This document shows, piece after piece, positions 35,755 to 44,725 of a DNA stretch of 64,000 nucleotides (positions are counted from its first letter, which is position 1; every line of letters starts with the position of its first letter). The notes under the pieces are model-generated. The model saw only the letters and a list, made by a program, of their open reading frames with translations, was not told the origin of the DNA and ran no database searches. The position numbers and the translations under genes were made by a program. Source of the stretch: Rhizobium sp. ZPR4 (GTDB taxonomy: Bacteria; Pseudomonadota; Alphaproteobacteria; Rhizobiales; Rhizobiaceae); the NCBI RefSeq assembly GCF_040215725.1, contig NZ_CP157968.1, positions 744,001 to 808,000 of the forward strand. The letters run 5' to 3'.

Positions 35755-36888
35755 TCAGCGATATTGACGTTGGAAGCGGTGGCCGAGACTGGTCAGGATT
35801 TCATAGGAAATCAAGCCGGCATCTCGCGCAAGATCATCCAGGGTCTGATGATCTCCGAGAACTTCCACCATGCTTCCGAAGGAGAGAGTGCCTTCGGGTA
35901 AAGCGCTGATATCGATTGTTGTGCTGTCCATCGACACGCGGCCGACGATCGGCAGGCGCACGCCGTTATAGTAGACCGCGCCGCGATCGCTGAGGCTGCG
36001 TGGAAGGCCGTCGGCATAGCCGGCGGCGATCGTCGCGAGCCGGGTCTGGCCCTTCGTCACATGTCCGCCGCCATAGCCGACGCGGGCACCTTCCGGAACG
36101 GTTCGGGTCTGCACCACGGCGGAATCAAGCCTGACGACGGCTTCCATGGGGTTGGCAACGCCGCTTGTCGGGGCGCCGCCGTAAAGAGCGATCCCTGGCC
36201 GCGCCAGCACACCATGGAAATCTCCGCCGAGGAAGATGCCGCCGGAATTTGCGAATGAAACATCGTACTGCGGAAATTCCGCTGCGACGCGGCGCATTTC
36301 GGCAAGCTGGTCGGCATTTTGTCCGCTGCCGCCCTCGTCTGCGGAGGCGAGGTGGCTCATGATGAAGAGGACGTCGGTGTCGTCCGATGTCTGCAGATGA
36401 GCAGCGACGGCGCTTCTGTCTTCCGGCGGGACACCCAGTCGTGACATGCCGGTATCGAATTGCAGAACCGCAGGCAGCCTGCGCTGAAGAGACCGCGCCG
36501 TCTCCGACCATTGCTGCAGCTGATCGAGCGAATTGATGACAGGCACGATGCCGCCGTCGGCGCAGGTGGCCTCATTGCCGGGCAGCAGGCCGTTCAGCAC
36601 GAAGATCGTTGCGTCGCCGGGCAATTGCGGACGCAACCGCAGCGCCTCGATGAAGTGGGCGACGAAGAAGTGCCGGCAACCGCGCGCATAGAGCGCTTTC
36701 GATACTTGGCTGGCGCCAAGCCCATAGGAATCTGCTTTGACGACGGCGGCCGTCTTCGCCGGCGCGACGATGGCGGATAGCTTCTCGTAATTCCGGCACA
36801 GCGCAGCCAGATCGATCGTCAGATAACCACATGCTCCGCTGTCGACCGCCAATTTCAGCGCTCGGGAATCTACTATGCCGCCGTTCAT
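35755..36888 (-). CDS. Alanine racemase (catabolic, DadX-like)
   Basis: A 377-residue fold-III PLP enzyme that interconverts L- and D-alanine. The PLP lysine is K51 in TAAVVKADSYGLGA; the second catalytic residue is the tyrosine in ARVGYGGGHVTKGQ, and LPIVGRVSMDSTTIDIS is a further family block. It is first in the alr-dadA operon and divergent from an Lrp-type regulator, which points to a catabolic role (DadX) rather than the cell-wall enzyme. The genome may have a second, biosynthetic copy. Confidence 0.94.
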   Translation of the reverse strand: MNGGIVDSRALKLAVDSGACGYLTIDLAALCRNYEKLSAIVAPAKTAAVVKADSYGLGASQVSKALYARGCRHFFVAHFIEALRLRPQLPGDATIFVLNGLLPGNEATCADGGIVPVINSLDQLQQWSETARSLQRRLPAVLQFDTGMSRLGVPPEDRSAVAAHLQTSDDTDVLFIMSHLASADEGGSGQNADQLAEMRRVAAEFPQYDVSFANSGGIFLGGDFHGVLARPGIALYGGAPTSGVANPMEAVVRLDSAVVQTRTVPEGARVGYGGGHVTKGQTRLATIAAGYADGLPRSLSDRGAVYYNGVRLPIVGRVSMDSTTIDISALPEGTLSFGSMVEVLGDHQTLDDLARDAGLISYEILTSLGHRFQRQYR

Positions 36889-36900
36889 GTCCGCCCTCGT

Positions 36901-37005
36901 CTTTCAAAACAAGAGTATTGAAAGGATCGTGAAATTGCTCGCCAAATAGTGATTGATTATTGTGTAATTGCATTGATATTGAAACGATCTGCGAATTTTT
37001 GAAAG
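36901..37005. promoter_or_regulatory. Candidate Lrp-type operator, alr/lrp divergent promoter
   Basis: The 124-nt divergent region is AT-rich. It has a perfect inverted repeat CTTTCAA/TTGAAAG at 36901-36907 and 36918-36924 with a 10-nt spacer, and two further TTGAAA half-sites at 36979-36984 and 36999-37005. Repeated half-sites fit cooperative binding by an Lrp-type octamer. This is inferred from position and symmetry. Confidence 0.55.
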
Positions 37006-37012
37006 AATCCAC

Positions 37013-37477
37013 ATGGCCGCTCTCGATGCGATCGATCGCAATATCCTCCGCCTGCTTCGCCTCGACGCCCGCGTCAGTAATGCCAGGCTGGCAAGCGAGG
37101 TGGGGCTGTCGCCATCGGCCTGCCTGCGGCGGATCAAATTGATGGAGCAGGCGGGCGTGATCCGGGGCTATACGGCACTGGTGGACACCTCCCAGGCGGA
37201 GGCATCGATCGCCGTCATCATCAACATCACGCTCGAGCGGCAGACGGAGGAACACCTCGATCGCTTCGAGGCGGCGGTACGCAAGCACCCCGAGATCAAG
37301 GAATGTTTTCTGATGACGGGCGGCTCCGACTATTTGCTGCGCGTCGAGGTCGCCAATCCCGGCGATTTCGAGCGCATCCATAAGGATATTCTGTCGACCA
37401 TGCCGGGAGTGCTTCGGATCCATTCGAGTTTTTCGATCCGCAATGTGCTGGCGACGCGGCCGAAGGGCATGCGTTGA
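37013..37477 (+). CDS. Lrp/AsnC family regulator of the alr-dadA operon
   Basis: A 154-residue regulator with an N-terminal helix-turn-helix (LDAIDRNILRLLRLDARVSN, then LASEVGLSPSACLRRIKLME) and a C-terminal RAM ligand domain (about 70-145) with IKECFLMTGGSDYLLRVEVA. It is divergent from alr-dadA, the arrangement of DadR/BkdR-type activators that respond to alanine. The promoter region holds several TTGAAA half-sites. The name is not certain, so no symbol is given. Confidence 0.92.
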   Translation: MAALDAIDRNILRLLRLDARVSNARLASEVGLSPSACLRRIKLMEQAGVIRGYTALVDTSQAEASIAVIINITLERQTEEHLDRFEAAVRKHPEIKECFLMTGGSDYLLRVEVANPGDFERIHKDILSTMPGVLRIHSSFSIRNVLATRPKGMR

Positions 37478-37511
37478 ATAGGCCAATATTGCTTCGGTAC
37501 AGGGCGCAGTA

Positions 37512-39377
37512 TTACTCTTCTGCCGTATTGTGGCTTTGATCCCAGCCGATGCCCGCCGCGGCATCCACCTCGCAGATCAAGCCGCTTGGCTCGTAACGGA
37601 CTTGGACCTTGCCGCTCAATTCCGCCGCCAGCAGGCTTTCGATCAAGCGGGAGCCGAAGCCCTTGCGGGTCGGGGCTTTGACGGCCGGCCCTCCCGATTC
37701 CTGCCAGCGCAGCTTGAGCCGGTCGGTCTCGCCCGTTTCCACGGACCAGGTGATCGCAACGCGGCCATCTGCCACCGAAAGCGCGCCGTACTTGGCGGCA
37801 TTCGTCGCCAACTCATGCAATGCAAGCGATATGGAAACGACGGCTCTCGGCGCGAGCTTGATCGCCGGCCCGGAAATTTCGAACCTATCCTTCGGATAGG
37901 GTGAAAGTGCCTGGGCAATAACGGCGGTCAATTCCGCCTGCTCCCATTGGCCGTGGATCAACAGATCGTGGGCGCGCGCCATGGAGGAGAGCCGTGCCTC
38001 GAATGTCTCGACGGATGCCTTGTCCACGTCGTCTCGCCCGAGGGTCTGACGCGCGATGGCCATGACGGTCGCGAGCACATTCTTGACGCGATGATTGAGC
38101 TCACCCACCAGCACGGTCTGCAGGCGCTCCGCTTCCTTCTTGGCGCTGATGTCATGGGCGATTTTCGACGCCCCAATGATGCGGCCATACGCGTCGTAGA
38201 TCGGAGAAACGCTGAGCAGCACATCGACAAGCTCGCCATTCTTTCGGCTGCGCTTGGTTTCGTAGGGTTCGACCTTCTGACCGGCGCGGATCTGGGCGAG
38301 GATCGCCGGTTCCTCTTCGCTGCGATCGTCCGGAACGAGCATCATGACCGAGTGGCCGATGGCCTCTTCGGCCGAATGGCCATAAAGCCTTTCGGCGCCG
38401 TTGTTCCAGCTGGTGATCACCATTTTGAGGTCGGTGCTGAGGATGGCATCGTCCGACGAGGCAATGATGGCCGCCAGCCGCCGCTCCACCTCCTGTACGC
38501 GTTTGCGTTCGCTGATATCGGTTATGACGCCGGCGACCCGCTCGATCCGTCCCGAACTGTCCCGCAGGCCGGAGACGGAGTTTGCCACCCAGACGAGGCT
38601 GCCATCTTTGCGGACATAGCGCTTTTCGATCTCGAAGCTTTCGCCTGTTGCCATCATCGTTTCGAACATGCGGTTGTTCTCGCGCAGATCGTCCGAATAG
38701 GTGATGTCATGCATCCGCATGCCGAGAAGCTCGGTCTCGGAATAGCCGACGATCTCGCAGAAGCGCTCGTTTACCAGAACGAAGCGGCCGTCCAGCTCGC
38801 ATTGAGCAATCCCCGTTGCCGATTGCGAGATGACGGCGCGAAACCGCTCCTCGCTTTCGCGCAAGGCCCGCTCGGACCGGACACGTTCCGTCGTCTCGCT
38901 GACAATGCAGAAGACGCCCAGCGCTTTGCCGCCCGTATCGCGAACGGGCGAATAGGAAATGTCGAAGTAAACCGTTTCGGGGTAGCCGTAGCGCTCGATG
39001 TAGAAGGGGCGATCCTTGGCGACGACCGTCTGGCCGTCGTAAAGGACGGAGCGCAGAAGCGGCTCGAGGTCGCCCCAGAGTTCGGCCCAGTTTTCCTTTG
39101 CGGGATGCCCCAAGGCCTGCGGATGCTTGTCGCCGATCGTCGGTGCATAGGCGTCGTTGTAGAGAGCGACAAAATCCTCGCCCCAGAACAGGACGATCTG
39201 GGCTTGCGCAGAGAGTATGATATCGACGGCAACGGTCAGGCATGGGGGCCATGCCGATTTCGGGCCGAGACTGGTGGCCGCCCAGTCGAAGCCAGAGATA
39301 AGCACCGCCATCTCGTTGGTGTGACTTGCCAGTTCGGGCACGATATTCAGGATGCATCCTCTCTTGAGCGGCCGCAA
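37512..39377 (-). CDS. PAS-domain HWE-family sensor histidine kinase
   Basis: A 621-residue soluble kinase with no membrane helices. It has an N-terminal PAS/GAF-like sensor (about 25-165), then PAS repeats with PAC tails (about 170-295 and 300-420, e.g. FVLVNERFCEIVGYSETELL), then an HWE kinase core. The core shows ELNHRVKNVLATVMAIARQT with the phospho-histidine, SLALHELATNAAKYGAL and LRWQESGGPAV, the W-x-E that names the family. Such kinases often sense light, redox or general stress. No response regulator is adjacent. The start is unclear: the frame opens at TTG 39377, and a GTG 36 nt later is possible. Confidence 0.93.
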   Translation of the reverse strand: MRPLKRGCILNIVPELASHTNEMAVLISGFDWAATSLGPKSAWPPCLTVAVDIILSAQAQIVLFWGEDFVALYNDAYAPTIGDKHPQALGHPAKENWAELWGDLEPLLRSVLYDGQTVVAKDRPFYIERYGYPETVYFDISYSPVRDTGGKALGVFCIVSETTERVRSERALRESEERFRAVISQSATGIAQCELDGRFVLVNERFCEIVGYSETELLGMRMHDITYSDDLRENNRMFETMMATGESFEIEKRYVRKDGSLVWVANSVSGLRDSSGRIERVAGVITDISERKRVQEVERRLAAIIASSDDAILSTDLKMVITSWNNGAERLYGHSAEEAIGHSVMMLVPDDRSEEEPAILAQIRAGQKVEPYETKRSRKNGELVDVLLSVSPIYDAYGRIIGASKIAHDISAKKEAERLQTVLVGELNHRVKNVLATVMAIARQTLGRDDVDKASVETFEARLSSMARAHDLLIHGQWEQAELTAVIAQALSPYPKDRFEISGPAIKLAPRAVVSISLALHELATNAAKYGALSVADGRVAITWSVETGETDRLKLRWQESGGPAVKAPTRKGFGSRLIESLLAAELSGKVQVRYEPSGLICEVDAAAGIGWDQSHNTAEE

Positions 39378-39588
39378 CCTGCAAGGATTGCCCCGTTCCG
39401 CCCATGCTTACGAGGATTCATAGCATATTCCCCGGCGTAAAGTGCAGAGAGAAAATCCGCCGATTCCAATGTATTTTAAATAACATAAGTGGCTTGTATC
39501 ATGAATATTTCGGCTTGTTGAATGCGGTCGCCTATAACAGGCCTTCGCTACGGGCGCGCTTCTATCTGACGCGGGTTTCTAAAGAGCA

Positions 39589-40473
39589 TTAGGTGTCCGG
39601 CCTTGCATGCATTTCGGCCGTCAGCCATCTTTCGAGCGCCAGCGCATCCGGTCTTCCGGCGATATGCGGCGCGATCCAGAGCACCATGCGGCGCGGGCCT
39701 GGCAGGAAGCCGAAAGGTGCCACCAGCCGTCCGGAGGCGAGCTGGTCGAGCACCAGCATCTGCGGCACCACCGCCATGCCAAGGCCGCAGGCGGCTGCCT
39801 GGATCAGCAGATAGAAGTGGTCGAAGGCTGCCTGTGGCGTCAGATGCAGATCCGCCTGCCCAGCAATGGCCTGCCAGTCGCTCCAGGCTTGCGGTCGTGT
39901 CTGCGTCGAGAGGATCGCGGCATGTTCCATATCACCGGGACGCAAGATGCCGGAGCGGCTCAGATATTCTGGCGAACAGACAGGACCGATGGCCTCGCCG
40001 CCGAGCTCCCGGATGATCGCATCCTTCGGCGGATCGATGACGCTCGAGCGGATGGCGAGGCTGATCTTGTCGCGGACGAAGTCGACCTGGTCGTAGTTCA
40101 TGTTGAACTGAAGGGCGATATGCGGATGGCGCTCGTGGAACTGGCCGATGCGCGGAATGATCCAGCCCATCATGATCGAGGAGGAACAGGAGAGCGTCAG
40201 CGGGCTTGGGCGGACCCGCTCGACGCTTGCCTGCATCAGGCCGAAGGCGCTCGCCAGCCCTTCGGCCAGCCGCAATCCCTCCGGCGTTGGCTCGGTCGAA
40301 CGCGCCCGGCGGGTCACGAGGATGACGCCGAGCGTCTCTTCGAGGCCACGAATATGTCGGCTGATCGCGCCATGTGTGACGCAGAGCTCGTCGGCGGCCA
40401 ATGTCATCGACCTGTGCCTGGCGGTCGCTTCGAATGCCTTGAGGGCATTCAATGATGGGAGAGGGCCGCTCAT
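39589..40473 (-). CDS. LysR family regulator (GcvA-like)
   Basis: A 294-residue regulator with the N-terminal winged helix (PSLNALKAFEATARHRSMTL, ELCVTHGAISRHIRGLEETL) and a substrate-binding domain from about residue 90. The sequence style is that of the GcvA/AmpR subgroup. It is divergent from an MFS transporter across 219 nt, with a symmetrical site between them. It probably controls that transporter in response to its substrate. Confidence 0.92.
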   Translation of the reverse strand: MSGPLPSLNALKAFEATARHRSMTLAADELCVTHGAISRHIRGLEETLGVILVTRRARSTEPTPEGLRLAEGLASAFGLMQASVERVRPSPLTLSCSSSIMMGWIIPRIGQFHERHPHIALQFNMNYDQVDFVRDKISLAIRSSVIDPPKDAIIRELGGEAIGPVCSPEYLSRSGILRPGDMEHAAILSTQTRPQAWSDWQAIAGQADLHLTPQAAFDHFYLLIQAAACGLGMAVVPQMLVLDQLASGRLVAPFGFLPGPRRMVLWIAPHIAGRPDALALERWLTAEMHARPDT

Positions 40474-40496
40474 TTTTTCGATTCCGCTGCGTCATG

Positions 40497-40515
40497 ATGT
40501 GATTTTTCCTCACAT
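40497..40515. promoter_or_regulatory. LysR-type box between the LysR and MFS genes
   Basis: ATGTGA and TCACAT form a perfect 6-bp inverted repeat with a 7-nt T-rich spacer, 24 nt upstream of the LysR start. This fits a LysR-type T-N11-A operator for autoregulation and activation of the divergent transporter. Binding is not shown. Confidence 0.55.
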
Positions 40516-40692
40516 GAAGGAGAGATTAAATCGTTTGCCTGCAACTTGTCCATCCCGTTAGAGATCAAGGTCATTCGAAGGCGCATGCGGCCGAAGGCAG
40601 GAGTTGGAAGGGAAGTCGGAGTTTCCGTTCTGTCAGCGACGCAAGCGGATCGCTGCGTTGTCAAGATTTCAGCACGGGGGGAGGGATTTTCA

Positions 40693-42033
40693 TTGCAGCC
40701 CGGTAATCAGGAAATGTCACAGGTCGAGCGCTCGGCCATATCAAAGGTGTCTAAGCGGCTGGTGCCGTTCATCGCCTTGATGTTCTTCATCAACTTCCTT
40801 GACCGCACGGCGATTTCCTTCGCCGGGCCGAACGGCATGACGACGGATCTGGCGCTGACGGCGGCGCAGTTCGGTTTTGCTGCCGGCATCTTCTTCTTCG
40901 GTTACATCGTTCTCGAAATCCCGAGCAATCTTGCGCTCCATAAATACGGTGCGCGCCGCTGGCTTGCCCGCATCATGGTGAGCTGGGGCATCGTTGCGCT
41001 GCTCTTCACCTGGGTATCGAGCGCGACAGAGCTCTATGTGCTGCGCTTCCTGCTCGGGGTTGCCGAAGCCGGCTTCTTTCCAGGCGCGATCCTGTTCCTG
41101 AGCATGTGGGTGCCGGCCAAGCATCGCAGCAAGATCCTGGCACTGTTCTATCTTGCCCAGCCGCTGACAACCGTCGTCGGCGCGCCTTTCGCGGCGATGC
41201 TGATCCAGATGCACGGTCTCTTCGGCCTGGAAGGCTGGCGTGTCATGTTCTTCGGCGTTGCCATTCCGGCCGTCATCGTCGGCATCATCACCTGGTTCTA
41301 CCTTGCTGATCGGCCTAATGACGCGAAATGGCTGACGCAGGCCGAGAAGGATTGGCTGAACCGGGAGCTTGCCGGCGAGGAAAAGGCAAAGGCGGCCGCC
41401 CATGGCAAGATGACCGGTCTCGCCTTGACCGATGGCCGGGTGTGGCTGCTGTCGATCATCTATTTCGGCCTGATCTACGGCCTCTATGCGCTGGCCTTTT
41501 TCCTGCCGACGATCATTGCCGGCTTCGAAACGAAATTCGGCACCAAGTTCGATGTCTTTGACAAGGGGCTGATCACGGCCATTCCCTATCTGCCGGCGGC
41601 ATTCGCCCTGTTCTTCTGGAGTCGCGATGCGTCCAGGCGCGGCGTTCGGCCATGGCACATCGGCATTCCGGCCCTGGTTGGCGCCTTCAGCATTCCAGCC
41701 GCGCTCTATATGGGCTCGCCTGAAGCGACGATCGTCATGATCACATTGACGGCCTGCGCGATCTTTTCCGCCCTGCCGAATTTCTGGGCCATTCCGTCGC
41801 GATTTCTGACCGGGCCGGCGGCTGCGGCCGGTATCGCCCTGATCAACACGATCGGCAACATTGCCGGCTTTGCCGCACCCTATGTGACCGGCGTCGTCAA
41901 GGATGCGACGGGTCTTTATGAATTGCCGATGTTCATCGTCGGGGCGCTGATGCTGCTATCGGCGCTGCTGGCCTTCTCGTTGAACGGCAGAGTGAAAGAG
42001 CCGGGGCTTGTGGCATCGGCAAACAAGGGCTGA
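40693..42033 (+). CDS. MFS transporter, anion:cation symporter family
   Basis: A 446-residue transporter with twelve helices. The first helix region reads LMFFINFLDRTAISFAGPNG, close to the phthalate/tartrate/glucarate (ACS) subfamily, with EIPSNLALHKYGARRWLARI and GVAEAGFFPGAILFLSMWVP. I propose TTG 40693 as start because GGAGG lies 8-9 nt upstream; ATG 40714 has its purine run too close. The substrate is likely an organic acid anion. Control by the divergent LysR regulator is expected. A hairpin terminator follows. Confidence 0.88.
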   Translation: MQPGNQEMSQVERSAISKVSKRLVPFIALMFFINFLDRTAISFAGPNGMTTDLALTAAQFGFAAGIFFFGYIVLEIPSNLALHKYGARRWLARIMVSWGIVALLFTWVSSATELYVLRFLLGVAEAGFFPGAILFLSMWVPAKHRSKILALFYLAQPLTTVVGAPFAAMLIQMHGLFGLEGWRVMFFGVAIPAVIVGIITWFYLADRPNDAKWLTQAEKDWLNRELAGEEKAKAAAHGKMTGLALTDGRVWLLSIIYFGLIYGLYALAFFLPTIIAGFETKFGTKFDVFDKGLITAIPYLPAAFALFFWSRDASRRGVRPWHIGIPALVGAFSIPAALYMGSPEATIVMITLTACAIFSALPNFWAIPSRFLTGPAAAAGIALINTIGNIAGFAAPYVTGVVKDATGLYELPMFIVGALMLLSALLAFSLNGRVKEPGLVASANKG

Positions 42034-42062
42034 TGCTGTCCAAAGCAGAGACGAGTGAAATT

Positions 42063-42097
42063 CGATGGCGGTCATGTCTGTGACCGCCATCGTCATT
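42063..42097 (+). terminator. Terminator hairpin after the ACS-type MFS gene
   Basis: CGATGGCGGTCA (42063-42074) pairs perfectly with TGACCGCCATCG (42081-42092) around a 6-nt loop, followed by TCATTTTC. It lies 29 nt after the MFS stop. The convergent gene ends at 42117, so it may serve both directions. Confidence 0.75.
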
Positions 42098-42116
42098 TTC
42101 TATAATAGGCCCGGAC

Positions 42117-43049
42117 TTATGAGCTCCGAGGCGTGAGATGAATTCCGGCAAGTGTGCATCGAACGGAACCGCCAGCGCGCTCGATGGTCGGGAGATCGAA
42201 GGCGATAATCCTTGCATGCCGCTCGATTGCCGTCCGCTGATTGTTGTCCAGTGCGGCCAGCGCCGTTGTTGAAAGCGCGAGGATCCGGCCTTCCGTACCC
42301 TGCAGTTCGATGGCGTTCCCGGCGAATTCGGCGATTTGCCTGTTCGTCAGGTGGATGACGTCCCGGCCGGAGCGCTGCAGGCGGGCAAGGATTTCATCGC
42401 GCCGTCTTGAGTCCGTTATCAAGCCGCTTCCGATCATGGTGAAATTCGTCGCCACGCACATCAGAACATTGGTGTGATAGACGGGGACTCCTTCATCATC
42501 GCGCGCATCGAATAACATTGGCTCGAAATTGAAATGAGTGCAGAAGCGCTCGAGTGCGATCGGATCGGTCCGGTCGGAGCGGACGGCGTAGGCCACCCGG
42601 TCGATATGATCTAGCACCATGGCGCCGGTGCCTTCAAGGAACAGCCCATCGGGTTCCAGCCCGGAATAATCGATGACGTCTTGGACACGGTAGCGCTGTT
42701 TCAACATGTCGACAACGTCGCTGCGTCTCTCGCGGCGGCGGTTTGGCACCTTCATGGGGTAGATGGCGATGTGTCCGCCCGCATGGGTCGAAAACCAATT
42801 GTTTGGAAAGACCGAGTCGGGTGTTTCCACGCCGTCGTCTTCGAATAAATGGACTGTCACCCCTTGGCGCTCGAGCGCTTCGGCGGCACGTGTGATCTCT
42901 TCGAAAGCCTGAGAGGCGAAATTGTCGCTCGCCGTCGTTAGGAGCTGGAAACGATTGTCGGCCGCCGTCTGGGTATTGACGGTAAAATGATGCGGACGAA
43001 CCATGACCACGGCTGACGGCGCTTGCACGGAATAGGTGGCGTGTGCCAT
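42117..43049 (-). CDS. ctlX: Citrulline hydrolase CtlX-like (amidinotransferase/deiminase fold)
   Basis: A 310-residue guanidino-modifying enzyme of the ADI/DDAH fold. PDSVFPNNWFSTH, LFLEGTGAMVLDH, PVYHTNVLMCVATNF (catalytic His) and GGSVRCTLAGIHL (nucleophilic Cys) are visible. Proteins of this subgroup next to ornithine cyclodeaminase are annotated CtlX and are proposed to turn citrulline into ornithine; DDAH or arginine deiminase activity is an alternative. GAGGA precedes the ATG at 43049; the longer frame to 43196 reads into the upstream gene. It follows the cyclodeaminase gene by 10 nt. Confidence 0.85.
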   Translation of the reverse strand: MAHATYSVQAPSAVVMVRPHHFTVNTQTAADNRFQLLTTASDNFASQAFEEITRAAEALERQGVTVHLFEDDGVETPDSVFPNNWFSTHAGGHIAIYPMKVPNRRRERRSDVVDMLKQRYRVQDVIDYSGLEPDGLFLEGTGAMVLDHIDRVAYAVRSDRTDPIALERFCTHFNFEPMLFDARDDEGVPVYHTNVLMCVATNFTMIGSGLITDSRRRDEILARLQRSGRDVIHLTNRQIAEFAGNAIELQGTEGRILALSTTALAALDNNQRTAIERHARIIAFDLPTIERAGGSVRCTLAGIHLTPRSS

Positions 43050-43059
43050 CGCTTCGTCC

Positions 43060-44109
43060 TCAGCCCGCCCGCAGCAGCATGCCGAACAGATCGCGCGGAT
43101 CGTCCGGGTCGGCGATGATGTCGAGCTTCTGGAAGTAGTCTGTGCCGGCCAGCTTTTCGCGGACGTAACGCAGGGCTGAGAAATCCTCGATCGCAAAGCC
43201 GACGCTGTCGAACAGCGTGATCTGCCTATCGCTGCGGCGGCCCTGTGTCTGGCCGCTGACGACTTGCCAGAGCTCGGTGACCGGATAGTCCGGGTCCATC
43301 TGCTGGATCTCGCCCTCGATGCGGGTCTGCGGCGGATATTCGACGAAGGTGTCGGAGCGCAGCAGGATATCGCGATGGAGTTCCGTCTTGCCCGGGCAGT
43401 CGCCGCCGATCGCGTTGATGTGCACGCCGGCGCCGACCATGTTGTCCGTCAGAATGGTCGCGAATTGTTTGTCGGCCGTGCAGGTGGTGATGATGTCGGC
43501 ACCTTCGATGGCGGCTTGAGCCGAGGTGCAGGGCACAAGCTTCAGGCCGGTTTTCGCAAGGTTGCGTACGGTCTTTTCCGTCGCCTTCGGATCGATATCG
43601 TAGAGGCGGACTTCCTCGATGCCGAGAACAGCCTTCATCGCCAATGCCTGGAATTCGGCCTGTGCGCCATTGCCTATCAGGGTAAGGCGGCGCGAATTGG
43701 CCGGTGCCAGGTGGCGAGCCGCCATGGCCGAGGTCGCTGCGGTGCGCAGCGCCGTCAGCAGCGTCATTTCGGTCAAAAGCACGGGATAACCGGTCGCAAC
43801 CTCCGCCAGCAGGCCGAATGCGGTCACTGTCTGCAACCCCTGCGCCATGTTCTTCGGATGGCCGTTCACATATTTGAAGCTGTAGACCGCGCCATCGGAC
43901 GTCGGCATCAGTTCAATGACGCCGTCATGCGAATGGGAAGCGACGCGGGGTGTCTTGTCGAAAAGATCCCAGCGACGGAAATCCGCTTCGATGGCGTCCG
44001 TGAGTTCAATGAGCACGGTTTCGATGCCGACATGATGGACGAGCCGCATCATGTTCTCGACGCTGACGAAGGGAATGAAAGCTCTTTCCGATGGGAGCGG
44101 TGCGGACAT
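43060..44109 (-). CDS. Ornithine cyclodeaminase
   Basis: A 349-residue NAD-dependent enzyme of the OCD/mu-crystallin family turning ornithine into proline and ammonia. It has VIELMPTSDGAVYSFKYVNG, LLTALRTAATSAMAARHLA, the Rossmann motif LTLIGNGAQAEFQALAM and INAIGGDCPGKTEL, which is typical of true ornithine cyclodeaminases. GAGGA lies 7-8 nt before the ATG at 44109. With ctlX it forms a route from citrulline to proline. An Lrp-type gene is divergent and a palindrome lies between them. Confidence 0.93.
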   Translation of the reverse strand: MSAPLPSERAFIPFVSVENMMRLVHHVGIETVLIELTDAIEADFRRWDLFDKTPRVASHSHDGVIELMPTSDGAVYSFKYVNGHPKNMAQGLQTVTAFGLLAEVATGYPVLLTEMTLLTALRTAATSAMAARHLAPANSRRLTLIGNGAQAEFQALAMKAVLGIEEVRLYDIDPKATEKTVRNLAKTGLKLVPCTSAQAAIEGADIITTCTADKQFATILTDNMVGAGVHINAIGGDCPGKTELHRDILLRSDTFVEYPPQTRIEGEIQQMDPDYPVTELWQVVSGQTQGRRSDRQITLFDSVGFAIEDFSALRYVREKLAGTDYFQKLDIIADPDDPRDLFGMLLRAG

Positions 44110-44172
44110 TCTCGTATCCTCGATGGAAATCATTTCCCATAGGGTACCAAGCGGATCGATTGACTGAAATCG

Positions 44173-44191
44173 CAAAACTGTGCCAGTTTTG
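44173..44191. promoter_or_regulatory. Perfect palindrome in the cyclodeaminase/Lrp promoter
   Basis: CAAAACTG and CAGTTTTG are perfect 8-bp arms around TGC. The site lies 63 nt upstream of the cyclodeaminase start and 62 nt before the Lrp-type gene, midway in the divergent promoter. It is a strong candidate operator for the adjacent regulator. Confidence 0.65.
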
Positions 44192-44252
44192 GTATGAGTT
44201 TGCACAAATTGCCCAGTATTTTTGACCGAAAAGACAAGAGCAGGATCGCGCG

Positions 44253-44690
44253 ATGACGCTCGCCAAATATATTCCCGATGATCTCGACCGGCGTATCATC
44301 GCTCATCTGCGCGCCGATGGCCGCGCTTCGCTTTCCAAGCTATCGGATGCCTTGGGTGTTGCGCGCGGCACGGTGCAGAACCGGTTGGATCGGTTGATCG
44401 ATACAGGCACGCTGCTCGGCTTCACCGTAAGGGTTCGGGAAGATTATGAGGAGCAGACTGTGCATGCCGTCATGATGATCGAAGTCGTCGGGAAATCGAC
44501 GACACAGGTCATCCGCAAGCTGCGTGGTCTGCCTGAGATCTATTCATTGCACACGACCAATGGCAATTGGGATCTGGTCGCCAATATCCGCGCAACCAGC
44601 CTTTCGGACTTCGACCGCGTGTTGCGTGAGGTGCGGATGATCGATGGTGTCGCGAACAGCGAAACCAGCCTGTTGCTGAGTAGCCTCTGA
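44253..44690 (+). CDS. Lrp/AsnC family regulator of the ctlX-cyclodeaminase genes
   Basis: A 145-residue regulator with the HTH (DDLDRRIIAHLRADGRASLS, LGVARGTVQNRLDRLIDTG) and a RAM domain (about 70-140) containing YSLHTTNGNWDLVANIRATS. It is divergent from ornithine cyclodeaminase and ctlX and probably responds to ornithine, citrulline or arginine. The palindrome at 44173-44191 is the likely target. The effector is inference. Confidence 0.92.
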   Translation: MTLAKYIPDDLDRRIIAHLRADGRASLSKLSDALGVARGTVQNRLDRLIDTGTLLGFTVRVREDYEEQTVHAVMMIEVVGKSTTQVIRKLRGLPEIYSLHTTNGNWDLVANIRATSLSDFDRVLREVRMIDGVANSETSLLLSSL

Positions 44691-44725
44691 CAGGCACCTT
44701 GAAGGTTGCCGCCCCTGGCCGGCTA

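Noticed and set aside
37947..39440. 497-codon plus-strand frame antisense to the HWE kinase
   Set aside because: The kinase on the other strand has full PAS and HWE motifs; the antisense product has none.
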